A stretch of 64,000 bases of DNA from Ascarosepion bandense. Its lineage: Eukaryota > Mollusca > Cephalopoda > Sepiida > Sepiidae. Each line of letters starts with the position of its first letter. Position 1 is the stretch's first letter. The position numbers were made by a program, and so were the translations under genes. The notes beneath the pieces are model-generated. The model ran no database searches. It saw nothing but the letters and a program-made list of their open reading frames with translations, and was not told the DNA's origin. The stretch spans positions 1,250,001-1,314,000 of the forward strand of contig JBBBDQ010001918.1 of NCBI GenBank assembly GCA_037127315.1, written 5' to 3'. Positions 43,208-54,140 of this stretch are shown in pieces.

Positions 43208-44180
43208 TACCGACTACAAGTTTGGGACCACCTAAACATTTTAGCAGAATCAAATTCGCCAAGTTTGTATTTTTTGTTATTCTTATGCAGATGTCAAGTA
43301 AAAAAAGTATTCTTTTCAACTTTAAAGTAAACATTTACTCAGTTTGCGACTTGACTTCTCTTTTGTGATCAAGTTTTTGCCGAAAATTCAGATTATTATG
43401 GTATAATTTATTTTTTTAAACCATATTACTACGGTATAAATCGCAAGGAAGAAACAGATTAGCATTGAAAAAAGAGCTCAGGTTGAAATTCTTTCAAAAG
43501 AAGGATATTCTGAACATGTTATCGCTAAAAAATTAAGCCTATCAAAAAATGGCGTGCATTATTGCCTTTAACGATTTCGAGAAACTGAGTTAAATATTGA
43601 CAAAAAGATCAGGTAGGCCCAGAGTAACATCTGTTGTAGAGGATAGGCACTTGATCATATCTAGCAAGAGGAATAGAAGAAAAACCACTCAGGAATTAAC
43701 AATTGAAATGAATTCTACTCGGCAACATCCAGTATCTGTTACTACTGTTAAGAGACAACTTCATTCTGCTGGGCTTAAAGGCTGTGTAGCAGTTAAGAAA
43801 CCATTATTAAAGAAGGAGAATAAGGGATGAAATTGATCATATAGTTCAAAATGAACTTCCTAAAAATGAACAAATGTTGTTTAAATGCTTGCAGGATGCT
43901 TGGAAATCACTTTCACCAACTTATTTTTATAAGTTATTAGAAAGAATGCCATGGATTTGCTATGCAGTAATAAAGGCTCGTGGTGGTTTCTTTGATGAAA
44001 AAATATTAATTAACTTTAATTAAATTTGAAATTGCTCTGTTAATTTTGGTTTTAATTATTGTACAATTGTGAGCAACAATGAAATATATCTATATTTATT
44101 CTTCTAAGACATAAAATTCGTTATTTCTTTTTCTAAGAGAATAAATCTAAGTGGTCCCAAACTTATGGTCGGTAGTGTGT
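43205..44180 (+). mobile_element. Tc1-like transposon, internally deleted
   Basis: Inverted ends: left ACCGACTACAAGTTTGGGAC, right (reversed) ACCGACCATAAGTTTGGGAC, both beside TA-rich DNA. At 976 bp it is shorter than the usual 1.3-1.6 kb. Subterminal GGGACCAC is perfect at both ends, so the termini are better kept than the gene. Confidence 0.85.
43449..44023 (+). pseudogene. Tc1-like transposase with catalytic core deleted
   Basis: The first HTH (ISIEKRAQVEILSKEG, then IAKKLSLS) is in one frame. After a frameshift near 43,570 the linker GRPRVTSVVEDRHL and second HTH (TTQELTIEMNS, SVTTVKRQL) occupy 43,597-43,830. Near 43,830 the frame jumps to the C-terminus: DHIVQNELPKNEQML, LLERMPWICYAVIKARGG. 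The whole DDE core is missing, so this copy could only move in trans. Confidence 0.8.
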
Positions 44181-44254
44181 GTATATATATATATATATTA
44201 GATTTATATATATATATATATATATATAAATTTGTCTATATTTCTGAAATGAGG

Positions 44255-44535
44255 TATTGTAATTATTTACATTGTTCAAACTCAGCTTTATTGACATATT
44301 GACAACATTTTGGCCATTGTATGCATCTGCCTTCTTTGGGTGATTGGAATTTTGAACTGAACCCTTTATTTGAAAGATTCATGGCTTGTGGAACTAAAAC
44401 AATCTACCCTGGTGAACAAAATAAAAGGTTTAGTTTCAAATTTCAATCACATGAAGAAGGCTGAAACATTGGGAATATGGCAACAAAAATTAAGACAATA
44501 GTCTGAAGAATGTAAATAAGATTAAATTTTCAACT
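44255..44535. repeat. Fold-back SINE S1 element
   Basis: Inverted arms of about 120 bp: left TATTTACATTGTTCAAACTC..CCTTCTTTGGGTGATTGG; right ATCACATGAAGAAGGCTG..AATGTAAATA. The spacer CATGGCTTGTGGAACTAAAA is the reverse of the S1 body segment. No tRNA head present. Confidence 0.8.
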
Positions 44536-45609
44536 TATCATTTTTGGCTCACAGTTTCATGGATATGGTATCCACACTTTGGTTTGTTTTTTGTTTTTGC
44601 AAAACATTATTTATAAATTGAGTTTAATTAGGTAACAAATGTTCATTTAGATATGTTTTGTTAAAGATTTTGTTACTTAATCATTATTTTTAGTGGATAC
44701 CAATATTTTGAGTAGGTGCAGTTTATTTTCATCTACCGACCTGAATATTTGATAAATCTTATTAAAAACAAAATATACACTGTTCAACACTTGTGTCCCA
44801 CTAGGTGGGGGAATCCAATATTGCGTCTGATGTGCTTTCAGCTATCTCAGCCATGGAGTGCATCAACAAGCAAGTAAAATTAAATTGTATGTTATAAATG
44901 CAAATCTTTCTTAGACTATTGAAAAAAGGCTTTTATTTTGTCTGAAAGAGATTGTTTTATAGAATATGTTCTAATAAGGTGAATGTTATAATTTTAATCT
45001 TTATAATTTGTTTGCTTTCCCAAATCTTATATAGATTTTTAAAGTTTTTCTTTACAAACATTAATTTGTTTAAAATCTTTTACAAAACCTGTTTAAATAT
45101 ATATTCATTCACTCATTATTTATCAAGTATACTGTTCTAGTACCAGCTTGGAAATTTCTGGGCTTTTAGAACTAAGTCAATGATCCAACTTGAGCCATTA
45201 GTACAAGGCAGGATAGATCTATATTTTCATGTTGTTTGTACCAGATTCTGACTCTACCATCCAAATGTTGTATCCATGTAAATATCTCCTGCACCAGTTC
45301 TAAATGAAATTTTTAACAGTAGTTTAAGTTTTTCTTGTTTCCTGTTTATGATTTGGTTCCTGGTTCCTTCTAAAGTATATTTCAACTCTGTATTTCTAAT
45401 ATCTCTACCTGAACTGTGAAATTTTATTTACTATTTATTTGATTTTTAATTATTGCACTAACCTGGATATCTTACATCTGCTTGTATCTGAGATCCTCAG
45501 TATTGTTGGTGTGAGCCATTGCAGTACAGTACAAGATGTATACAAATCTGCATGTGCATCACTTGTCAACAAAGCTTTGACTTATCTAATGACCCAATAG
45601 TCATGATTG

Positions 45610-45644
<35 letters not shown>

Positions 45645-45690
45645 ATTATGTTTTAGAACATGTACATAATTTCTTCTATATATGTCCTCT
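44536..45690. other. AT-rich DNA, LINE 3' debris and (TA)n
   Basis: 45,320-45,430 shares TTCCTGTTTATGATTTGGTT and CTTCTAAAGTATATTTCAAC with 5.86 and 34.94 kb. (TA)n lies at 45,613-45,640. No gene. Confidence 0.45.
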
Positions 45691-46868
45691 TATTATACAA
45701 TCATATGGCTGTTTCAGTGTTTGGACTCAAACATGTCAGTGGGGAAAAGTAAGAGTTTGGAATCATTCTCTGTTTATATTTGGTTCTTGTTGTCGTGGGG
45801 GTTGGTTGGGGTTATTGGTAATTAAGTGAATGTGTCTCTCATTTATCAGTCGGGTATATCTTTTGGTTAGAATTTCTAAGAGGGTGGCGTGTTGAGTGGT
45901 CATTTTTATGGTTGGCTATCGTTTAATTGATTGATGTCTGTTGTTAGGGGACTTAATTCATGTATTTTAAATTTGATCCTGTGACTAGGTTTTCACTTTG
46001 GGGTTTCTTAGATAGACGTGGTAGGAGTGGGGTGTTTTTTCTTTCCAATTTTGATTTTTTCGGTATGGAATATTTTTTTATTTTATACGGTTTTTTTTTA
46101 AATATATTTTTTTATTTTATATTCAAGTTTGGAGTATTATTGTATTTAGGCAAAGTTATTTCAAGAAATCTAAACTTGTATTTTTTAGGAAGTAAATGCA
46201 AATTAGCATTTTATCAGTTTTTTGTATAAAGTTGTATGTTTAATCTTGATTTTAAGTTTAGAGGGTCGGTTTTTTCTTTTAATTTATTTTATATTCTTTT
46301 TTCTATAAATTATCGTTTGGAATCCTATTTATTTCTTTTAATTTTTTATATATTTTATTTATTTAGATATTTTTGCGGGCATTAGATCTTACTTTAAGGA
46401 TTTATTACATCGATTTTTTCTATAGCATTTTTTATCTTTTATAATAAAAATATCTATTCAAATTTCCAGTATTTTTTTTAGTGTGATTGTAGGGTTAGAT
46501 CTTACGTGTGCTTACAGTTTATTTTTGTGTATGATATAATTATTCTGAAGTAGTATATTTAATCTTGATTTTGAATATATGAATTTTGATTCTTTTTCGA
46601 GTTTGGGAGCCATTTGTTTAATTTTGATTTTTCTAGTACGCAATATTTTTGTAAGGTTATTGGTGTAGGCTTTAGTGATAGACCTTCCTTTAAGGATTTA
46701 TTGGATTGATTTTTTCTATAGCATTTTTTATCTTTTATAATGAGAATATCTAATCAAACTCTTAGTATTTCTTAGCATGATTGTAGGGTTAGGTCCCTAA
46801 TGTGCTTGCAGTTTACTGTGGTTTCGTGTCTCTGATTTATTTATATATTTAAGGATCTCTATTTTTTC
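45691..46868 (-). repeat. Probable 3' region of Penelope lineage 2 with a tandem duplication
   Basis: T-rich on the plus strand. Two units resemble each other in order: about 46,228-46,533 and 46,553-46,830. Both have TTTAATCTTGATTTT, CTTTAAGGATTTATT, CTATAGCATTTTTTATCTTT, GATTGTAGGGTTAG and GTGCTT(A/G)CAGTTTA. They lie directly downstream of the minus-strand endonuclease. Penelope elements often carry terminal direct repeats, so this may be an element-borne repeat. The boundary at 45,691 is a guess. Confidence 0.5.
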
Positions 46869-47159
46869 TTAAAGGCAAAGAAAGCATGGTTCTTTTATAG
46901 AGTTTGCTGTTCTTGCTTTTTTGAGAATTTTCCATTTGACCTTAGGTGTTTTATTTTCGTCTTTTAATTTCCAAAAGTGTTTGGATAGAGATGTCATGTT
47001 TTGTTTTTCTTTGTTGTTGAAGGATGAGAGGTGATTGTAAAAGCGCTTTTTAAATACATTCATGGTATTCCCAATATATATTTTTTCATCCTTAGGATTT
47101 TCTAAGGATGAAATCGAACACATATATATCAGAGATTTCGTCAGACATTTATTGGCCAT
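46869..47159 (-). pseudogene. GIY-YIG endonuclease domain (lineage 2)
   Basis: 96-codon frame: CLTKSLIYMCSI, EKIYIGNTMNVFKKRFYNH, LSKHFWKLKDEN, KWKILKKA. The YIG motif, Arg and His are present, as is the trailing W.LK block. The C-terminal end (CFLCL) keeps part of the usual C.LC pair. It is joined to RT through a frame-shifted linker with a CNCR-type cluster at about 47,160-47,200. Confidence 0.75.
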
Positions 47160-47378
47160 GGGGCATTGGTTGGGGTTTCTACAGTTACAGAGGTTGTTAT
47201 CATGGGACGGACTTGTTTGTATGAGTGTTGGATTTATTTTTGCTGTGTATTTTTAATATTTTAGTGTTATGCATTTTGAGTATTTTTTCTAGATTATTGG
47301 AACAGCTATAGCTTAATTTTATGGTATTTTTATTAAAGATTTTGTTCAGAGAGTTATTTTTGGGAAAGTGCTTCTCTA

Positions 47379-48110
47379 CTAATTTAAGAAATTTGTGTCC
47401 CAGCTTGAAATTAACTGATTGGTTGAAAATGGAGGGTTATACCATATTATTTGCCTGCTTCTATTTTTGCTTTTTGGACTTTTGAATTTTTCCACAAAGC
47501 TGATTTTTGATGATTTATACCTGCTTTCATAAAGGATTCTATTATAAATTACCTTGTGCTTATCAAATATCTCTTTGTTGGATGAGTGTGTGTTAATGCA
47601 ACGTTCAACTGATGATGGGATGTGCTTAATAATGGATGGTGGATGATTAGAGTTGGGGTTTATATATATTGGGTTAGCATTGTTTTTTATGTAAGGTTGG
47701 AAAGTGTTCAATACTAGGTCTAATGTTATGTCTAGGAAGTCTATTTGCTTGATATTGTGGTTAATTACTACATTAAGGCCAAAGGATTTAAAGACTCTAT
47801 GGATTAATTTTCTGGTTTTATCAACCTTAACTCCAGTAGATTTATCAATTATCATCAGTCCGTCGTCCCTATACAGTCCTATCCTGCTCGTTTCTATTTC
47901 CTTATGTGCAGTTAAGTTGTACACTAAGAATAATCCGGTTAGATCCAAAGCTTCTGCAGAATCCAGTGCACCCATGGATAAATCAAAGTTATCCTTTGAG
48001 TTCTTAGTCTACTGTTCATTGTTGTGGATTATAACTGATTTCCTGCAGTTCCGGATAATTCTGATGTCATCCTCTGTGATGTCCGAGTAGAACACTGCGA
48101 ACTCCAGGGC
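47379..48110 (-). pseudogene. Reverse transcriptase, C-terminal half (lineage 2)
   Basis: 198 codons open (47,379-47,975) plus about 45 more after one stop upstream. Reads MGALDSAEALDLTGLFLV, then IGLYRDDGLMII (catalytic Y-R-D-D, about 47,857-47,880), INHNIKQIDFLDITLDL, the signature NSNHPPSIIKHIPSS and RQIIWYNPPFS. These are hallmarks of a GIY-YIG-linked RT family widespread in aquatic invertebrates, which I place with Penelope-like elements with some doubt. One stop near 48,012 and the missing 5' part make it non-functional. Confidence 0.75.
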
Positions 48111-48198
48111 TCTATACATCATATATCAAACACTGTTTTAAATTAATGTTTTGGACGGAAAAAAATTTTTCTTTTTCTCTCCTCATTCTATACTCACT

Positions 48199-48201
<3 letters not shown>

Positions 48202-48242
<41 letters not shown>

Positions 48243-48251
48243 CACACACAC
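48202..48251. repeat. (TA)n-(CA)n microsatellite
   Basis: About 36 bases of (TA) then CA repeats, touching the outer end of the next mariner. Confidence 0.9.
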
Positions 48252-49438
48252 AAACTTTGAATAAGTTCTTGCTGATTTTTCATGAAAAGTAATGAAGTAA
48301 TGTTTTTTTTACAAAAATTAGTAAGAAACATGTCACTGAAAGCTACTACTTTTTCCCATTTTGTAGTAGCATTTGAATTCCATGTCAGAAAAAGGGCACA
48401 TCTTTTGAGGTTAACTACAAGTCAACCCATTTTTTGGCATCTTCAAAAGAATGAAAGCACATCTTAGCCAGGTCATGTGCTATCAATTAGAACAAGTGAT
48501 AATTGGGTGAGCCAATGTCTGGTGAATACAGTGGATGGGATAGGCCTCCCCATTTAAGCATTTCCAAGTAGGTTTTCATCAATTTTACAACATGTGTCCT
48601 ATTATTGTCAAAATCATTTTATCATCTCTGCTGTATAGTGGCTGTTTTTTTCTTCAATGCTCGGTTCATATACATCAGTTGTAATTGATAGCAATCACCC
48701 TTGATAGTTTCAGTTGGTTTGAGCAGCTATATCTAGCTAATCCCTTAAAATGCAGAGCTGAATATTCAAACCTTTGATATTTGGCTTGGACGCTGATGTT
48801 AATAAATAACCTAACTGACTCCACAATCTTCTATGCTTAGGTTTATCATAATGTGTCCACTTTTCATTGCCACTTATGATATGATGTAATAAAACCTTTT
48901 TGGCTGTGGAGACAGCTGTTCACACGTGACAAAACACTGTATGATGTCTCTCAGCTTTAACTTACATGGAACCCAATGTCTTTCCTTTCCTAATGCTTTC
49001 AAACATTTAGAAACTGTTGTTTGATAAACTTCTAATGATTCTGCCAGTTCAGCTCTCACCTGACACAAGTCAGAACACTCTTTATCTTTAACATCAAAAT
49101 CATTTTTTTTGAAGCATTAAACAAATCTCTGCATGTTTTTTCCAACAAAGCATGGTTGGTATAAGTCTCAACAAGAATCCTGTGTGCTTCAACTGCAGGT
49201 TTCTTTTGAATAAAGTAGTGCAGTAAAATTCCCTGCAAATACATTATCTTTGGCATGAAATCCAATATATTAAATGCTATGAAAAAGAAAGTTGTTTACA
49301 CTTGAGAAAATGACATGCACTTATCAAGCTGAAGTAAAGTGGTACTTACTTATAGATGTATTACCATCAGAAACTACATGTTCACAGTTCTGGGAATGGC
49401 ATTTGCTGAAAAACAGTGAGAACTTATTCCAGATCCTA

Positions 49439-49441
<3 letters not shown>
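48252..49441 (-). mobile_element. Mariner element A, minus strand, dead
   Basis: Inverted ends: left TTGAATAAGTTCTTGCTG; right (reversed) GGAATAAGTTCTCACTG preceded by TTAGGATCT. Both ends adjoin microsatellites. About 1.19 kb. On the minus strand, N-terminal transposase at 49,056-49,265 (LLHYFIQKKPAVEAHRILVE, LFNASKK) and 48,874-49,068 (VRAELAESLEVYQTTVSKCL, TCEQLS). The catalytic part further left is eroded by stops. Same family as 50.7-51.8 kb. Confidence 0.8.
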
Positions 49442-49492
<51 letters not shown>

Positions 49493-49644
49493 AAAGTATA
49501 CTTTTACAGTATGCCATATTTATAAATAATATTTCTTCATATCAGAAATAGACCATGTGTAAATATAAAAGTAGACACTGAGGTCAGCACCAAGTGCCAA
49601 CAGTTTATTTCATGTTTGAACACAATCTTCAGGCTATGTCTGAG

Positions 49645-49663
<19 letters not shown>
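49442..49663. repeat. (TA)n tracts and SINE S5 tail
   Basis: (TA)n at 49,442-49,488, immediately against the mariner end, and at 49,645-49,663. 49,577-49,630 (ACACTGAGGTCAGCACC, CAGTTTATTTCATG) matches the S5 3' end at 16.5 kb. Confidence 0.6.
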
Positions 49664-49680
<17 letters not shown>

Positions 49681-50474
49681 AATGTTATTAGGTAAATCTA
49701 ATTTAGTTTGTTGTATGTTTATTATTATAAATAATATGACACAAACAAAATTAAAATCATTGATTTTATTCAATTTTTTATGGTACAGTGAATATTCAGT
49801 ACAGTCACTTTTTCTGCCATTTAGACTAGGATTAAACTGTTGTAATTATTCCTCGTAGGCTAAAAATAGTTTCTGCCTTTTTAGTATTCAAAACATATAA
49901 GCATGTAAAGTTCGTTGAAGCTAAAATCAAAATTCTTTATATTGGAAATGAACTGTTTTCATATTTATGTTATGTAAGAATTCTTCATTCTTGACAGAAT
50001 AATTATTTTTTGTATATATATATATATATATATACAAAAAATAATTATATATATATGTGCGTACAGTACATCCTGATTACACATATAAAGGTTTCTCTGT
50101 GAATAATGTAGATTATTGTTTTTCTTCTTCCCCTTATTTCATTTCCATTTACTCAATGTTCAAATTTTGTTTTATCTTGTACTTTAATTTGCTTATTATT
50201 TTTCATTTCCTTCTTTCATTCCAGTATTAAGATGTTAAGCTCGACATCTTTAGTTTTTTGTATCAAGTAACAGCAAAATAATGCACAGAATTTTTCACTA
50301 TATTTTTTTATCTTCATCTTTCTGTATTTTGTAAAGAAAATGAAGTTGTTTTCATTTTTGTTATCAAATCATATCAACCTGGGAAACATGAAACCTTCTT
50401 ATTTCGAAGATCAGTGATTGCAAATCCTTGCTGAATAAAATAAATGCTGTTTGCCATAAAATAACACTATAAAC
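49664..50474. other. AT-rich DNA with a (TA)-centred palindrome
   Basis: ATAATTATTTTTTG and its complement flank a (TA)n centre at about 49,998-50,048. No gene. Confidence 0.6.
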
Positions 50475-50688
50475 CAACTAGAGCTTAAAGATTCTCTGTT
50501 ATTACATTATTCTGGTATACAAGGTTTGACAAAATTTATTTCCCTTGATAGATGAAGGAATGTTGAAATTAAAGTGTTAAAAAACAGTGAATTGGTAACA
50601 CTTTTCAGTAGATTTTGTGTTGCAGCAAAGATAAAGTGAATTATCTCTTTTTTATGAGTACAAACAACAGAGCATTCTTAGCCTCTAA
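50475..50688 (+). repeat. Direct repeat upstream of mariner B
   Basis: Shares TACAAGGTTTGA(C/T)AAAATT, GTAGATTTT or ATAGATTTT, GCAAAGATAAAG, ATGAGTACAAACAACAGAGC and GCCTCTAAA with 51,815-52,036. In this copy it leads directly into the transposase region, in place of the 5' end seen in mariner A. Confidence 0.75.
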
Positions 50689-50689
50689 A

Positions 50690-51740
50690 TTATTGTTTGT
50701 CATAGTGTCAAACATGTTGGATTTCTTGCCAAAAATAGTGTATTTGTGGAAAATTTTGCTGTACTACTTTATTCAAAAGAAATTTGTAACTGAAGCACAC
50801 AGAATTCTTGTTGAGACTTACACCAACCATGCTCTGTCAGAAACAACATGCAGAGATTGGTTTAGATGCTTAAAAAATAATGATTTTGATGTTGAAGATA
50901 AAGAATGCTGTAGTGCATTGAAAATGTTTGACGACAATGAAATGGAGGCATTACTTCATGAAGACTCATGTCAGGTGCAAGCTGAACCTGAAGAATCATT
51001 AGGAGTTGATCATACAACTGTCTCAAAATTTTCAAAAGCAAGAATAAGTTAAAGCTGAGAGATGCTGAATTGCATCTTGTCACATCTGAACAGCTACTTC
51101 AACAGCAGAAAAAGAAAGTTTTTTTTAGATCATATCATGACCAGCAATGAAAAGTGGATACACTATGATAACCCTAAGCATAGATATTCATGGAGTAAGT
51201 CCAGCCTTGCATCAACATGGGTGGAAAATCCATGGTTTGTTTGAAGCTTCTATTCTGCATTTGGTGGGATCAGCTAGGTGTAGTTTATTATGAGCTGCTC
51301 AAACAGACTAAAACCATCATGGGAGATCATTATCAACTACAATTGATGCATTTGAGCCAAGCATAAAAAAAACAGCCGCTATACGAGCAGAAATATGACA
51401 AAGTAATTTTGCAACGTGACAATGCTGAGCCCACATGTTGAAAAGCAGGTGAAAACCTATTTGAAAATACTTAAATGGGAAGTTGTACCCCACCCATCAA
51501 ATTCACCTGACATTGCCCTGTTTGATTATCACTTGTTCTAATCAATGACATATGGTCTGGCTGAGCAGCACTTTCAGTCTTATGAAAATGCAAAAACTGG
51601 GTTTACTCATGGTAGGCTTCTAAAAATGTGTTGTTTTTTTTTCAACGTAGAATTCAAATACTACCAGAAAGTTGCAAAAAAGTAGTGGCTAGTCATGGAC
51701 AATACTTTCAGTGACATGTTTCGTATTCATTTTTGTAAAT
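50690..51740 (+). pseudogene. Mariner B transposase with altered catalytic Asp
   Basis: 50,615-51,052 carries LLYYFIQKKFVTEAHRILVE, SETTCRDWF, NDFDVEDKECCSAL and AEPEESLGVDHTTVSK. 51,062-51,244 carries MTSNEKWIHYDNPKH, where the family has a catalytic Asp (GDEKW); here codon 51,146-51,148 is AAT, Asn. Later pieces include VKTYLKILKWEVVPHPSNS, then PDIALFDYHLF with the third Asp kept. Several stops and frameshifts occur, so no active enzyme. Confidence 0.8.
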
Positions 51741-51793
51741 AAAACATCACTTTTCATGAAATATCAGATGGAGAACTTATTCAAGATCCTAAT
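50690..51793 (+). mobile_element. Mariner element B, full-length gene region, dead
   Basis: Covers the whole transposase order: HTH region, linker, catalytic core, C-terminus. The 3' inverted end GAGAACTTATTCAAGATCC matches mariner A. The 5' end differs from A, see the direct repeat. Similar to the mariner lineage that includes SETMAR. Confidence 0.8.
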
Positions 51794-51814
51794 AATACAA
51801 CTGGGACATCAGGT

Positions 51815-52055
51815 TAACAACTTAAAGATTTTTTTCATTCTTACATTAATCTGGTGTACAAGGTTTGATAAAATTTATCTATCTTAATAGATCATGAAAT
51901 GCTATAAAAAAAAGTCCTAAAAACATTGAATTGGTCTCACTTTTCAATAGATTTTATACTGTAGCAAAGATAAAGCAAATTCTCTCTCCTTATTTATGAG
52001 TACAAACAACAGAGCTTTCTTTGCCTCTAAAGTAATACAACTTGGACAACCCAGC
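51815..52055 (+). mobile_element. Short derivative of the mariner B unit
   Basis: Carries the same about 210-bp block as 50,475-50,688 and then jumps at GCCTCTAAA to TAATACAACTTGGACA, which resembles the bases following mariner B's 3' end (TAATACAACTGGGACA). It looks like the same unit with the gene removed, placed in tandem after the long copy. Confidence 0.55.
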
Positions 52056-52109
52056 CACCATCAGAAGGAAACTGAAGCCACAATTGAAGCCACATCAGCA
52101 CGAAATGGC

Positions 52110-52402
52110 ATTTAAATTATTTACATTGTTTGGACTGTTATCATCTTCTTTATTGTCATAGTCATAACATTACAGTCATTGTATATGTTTATATGTTGGA
52201 ATTTCAAACTGAACACTTTTAGTCCACTGGGGTAGATTGTTCTTGTTCCACATGCCATGTCTTTCATGATATCCAGAAAAAGGTTCTATTAAAAATTCCA
52301 GTGTATATCACCTGAAGAGGGCTAGAGCCTACAATCACCAAAATGTTGTGAATATAACAAAGATAATGACAATTGTCCAAACAATGTAAATAATTTAAAT
52401 AC
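52110..52402. repeat. Fold-back SINE S1 element
   Basis: Inverted arms: left TTTACATTGTTTGGACTG..CAGTCATTGTATATG; right CAAAATGTTGTGAATATAAC..TCCAAACAATGTAAATAA. The spacer CACTGGGGTAGATTGTTCTT and CACATGCCATGTC matches, reversed, the 44.3-kb spacer, and the 0.4-kb copy in the same sense. Confidence 0.8.
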
Positions 52403-52634
52403 TAATATGTATTTAGAATCAATATTTATGGGATAAATAATGGAGAGTTTTTTTGGTTTTTTTTATCAACCCTTTATAGATGATTTAAAGCTAAAACATT
52501 TGCGATTTTAAGAGATCATTTAATATATGTTGTTACCAAGGGGAACTACATCTAAGTACTAAGCAGATTTCATGCTGTTTGTCTGGTGATCAAACAAAAA
52601 TTAGTGTTTTCATCATGATTTGACTATAAGCTAC

Positions 52635-53210
52635 ATAATCAGGAAAGAGTGCTTAGGAGATTTGACACTCACATAACCTATTGAATTCAAAGGGACAGAG
52701 GGAAACTGAGTACTACCTTACAGGTTAGTATAAACAGATAGTAGAGCAGGGACTAGGAGGGATAGTAAGTAGAGAAATATTACTTAGAGCTACTGGAACC
52801 ATCTCTTTGTTGTTGTTCCCAGGTCCACTCTGACCCAGGGTGGTAACATCTGTTAGGGTTTCAGCTATGAACAAATAGGAAGCCACAAGTAAAAACAAAA
52901 CTCTGTGCCAGTATAGCAATACATTTTTATAGTAAAAATATCTCCAATACATATTTATAAATATATATTTTAAAAAAATATTTAAAAAATTACCAACAAT
53001 ACCTATTTATAGTAAAATTACCAGCAATATATTTTATTGAAGCCATAAAATTGTGTTCAAAATTTTTAAATTTTGGCATTAAATAACCCATATAGGTTGA
53101 TATGCTGCTAAACAAAATCAATCAATCCAAACTTAAAGATACCAACAATAGGAAGTTGTGAAGAGGCATGATCATCCACATCATGAAAGAAAATAGTACA
53201 TAAAAGAATA
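52635..53210 (+). pseudogene. LINE-Q 3' fragment split by SINE S6
   Basis: 52,635-52,784 (GAGTGCTTAGGAGATTTGAC, GTAGAGCAGGGACTAGGAGG) and 53,140-53,205 (AAGTTGTGAAGAGGCATGAT, CATCATGAAAGAAAA) form one LINE-Q tail interrupted by S6. Confidence 0.65.
52785..53131 (+). repeat. SINE S6, copy 2
   Basis: GTTCCCAGGTCCACTCTGAC, GGTAACATCTGTTAGGGTTT, then minisatellite-like ATACATTTTTATAGTAAAA and ACCAGCAATATATTT units. 3' end TAGGTTGATATGCTGCTAAA with AATC tail. 5'-truncated relative to copy 1. Confidence 0.75.
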
Positions 53211-53815
53211 TCTGCTAGTTTTACTATATGCATGTCATGATGTTTTACTCTTTGGAATATTCAAGTTATAAATCAGTGTCTTTCTACAGAATCGCCTGGA
53301 ATCTACCAGCATGACAGCAGGGAACTAAACATTTTTTCAGTTTGAATATTTTCTGTTCTTGAAGCCTAGCTAAGCAACTTGATATTTGCAATACTTTGGC
53401 ATTTCAGATTGTATTTAAATTCTTTGAGAACCTCTGTAAACAATGCTGGTAAAAATTATTTTAAAAATGAGTTTCTTTTTTTTTTATTTTGTTAAGGTTG
53501 ATAGACTGAGAAATCAAATGTCAATAGTTTTAAAAAAAATGTCATCATAAGAGGTCAGATTTAAAATTTCAAACAATTTGCAAAATATTTTTGAATCTTC
53601 AAATAGTTCTTTGTTTTTGTTTTCATCTGCTATAACTTGGAATAAAGTAGGCTGATGTTGACATATATATTATCATATTATAGTATGTACATATTAGGTT
53701 AGACATATAAATGAAATTAGAGTTGTGTGTGTTTGTGTAAATATTTGTAAAAGAAAAAATCTGTGGAAATAATTATTATAGAATCTATACAGATCTATTT
53801 TCATATGAAGGTAAA
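53211..53815. other. AT-rich DNA, nothing recognised
   Basis: No supported feature. Confidence 0.5.
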
Positions 53816-54140
53816 TTTACTGTTTGGTCCCTTTCCTAAAACTGTTATGTAGCTTTCCTTTGCTTCTTTTATAACTATTTTCACAGTAATTCTTCTGATT
53901 AGTTTTTCTTCACAAATTTAAGAGTGGAAATAGATTAGTAATTATGTCTCATAATTTCACTGTTGAAATTGCTAGTTGTAACTATAGGTTCTATGCTAAT
54001 ATATTTCTTTTCTCACACACTTCTTACCTATGGAACTCTCTTCCAGCTTTTTGCTTTCATGTAAACTACAATCTTCAACAGTTTACATGTGTACATGAAG
54101 TTCATAAAATTGTAGTTTCTTGTGGCACGTAATCAGTTTC
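53816..54140 (+). pseudogene. LINE-P-like C-terminal fragment
   Basis: The frame 53,944-54,132 reads FSHTSYLWNSLPAFCFHV and NYNLQQFTC, the LWNSLPA..F...YNLQ.F signature of LINE reverse-transcriptase ends. Upstream TTTCACAGTAATTCTTCTGA matches the YFH.NSSD block. Only the last about 100 residues remain. Confidence 0.6.

Larger units (their letters stand above)
46869..48115 (-). mobile_element. Penelope-like retroelement, lineage 2 (RT + GIY-YIG)
   Basis: Reading the minus strand from 48.1 kb leftwards: RT with YRDD, a linker, a Cys-rich CNCR..CPM..C lead and a GIY-YIG domain. Different from lineage 1 in RT box (YRDDG against YIDD), linker and endonuclease motif. The 5' RT half is missing. An S-free flank and (TA)n follow at 48.2 kb. 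Confidence 0.75.

Noticed and set aside
45960..46229. 89-codon Phe-rich frame
   Set aside because: T-rich sequence on the plus strand in what looks like the 3' region of the minus-strand Penelope element.
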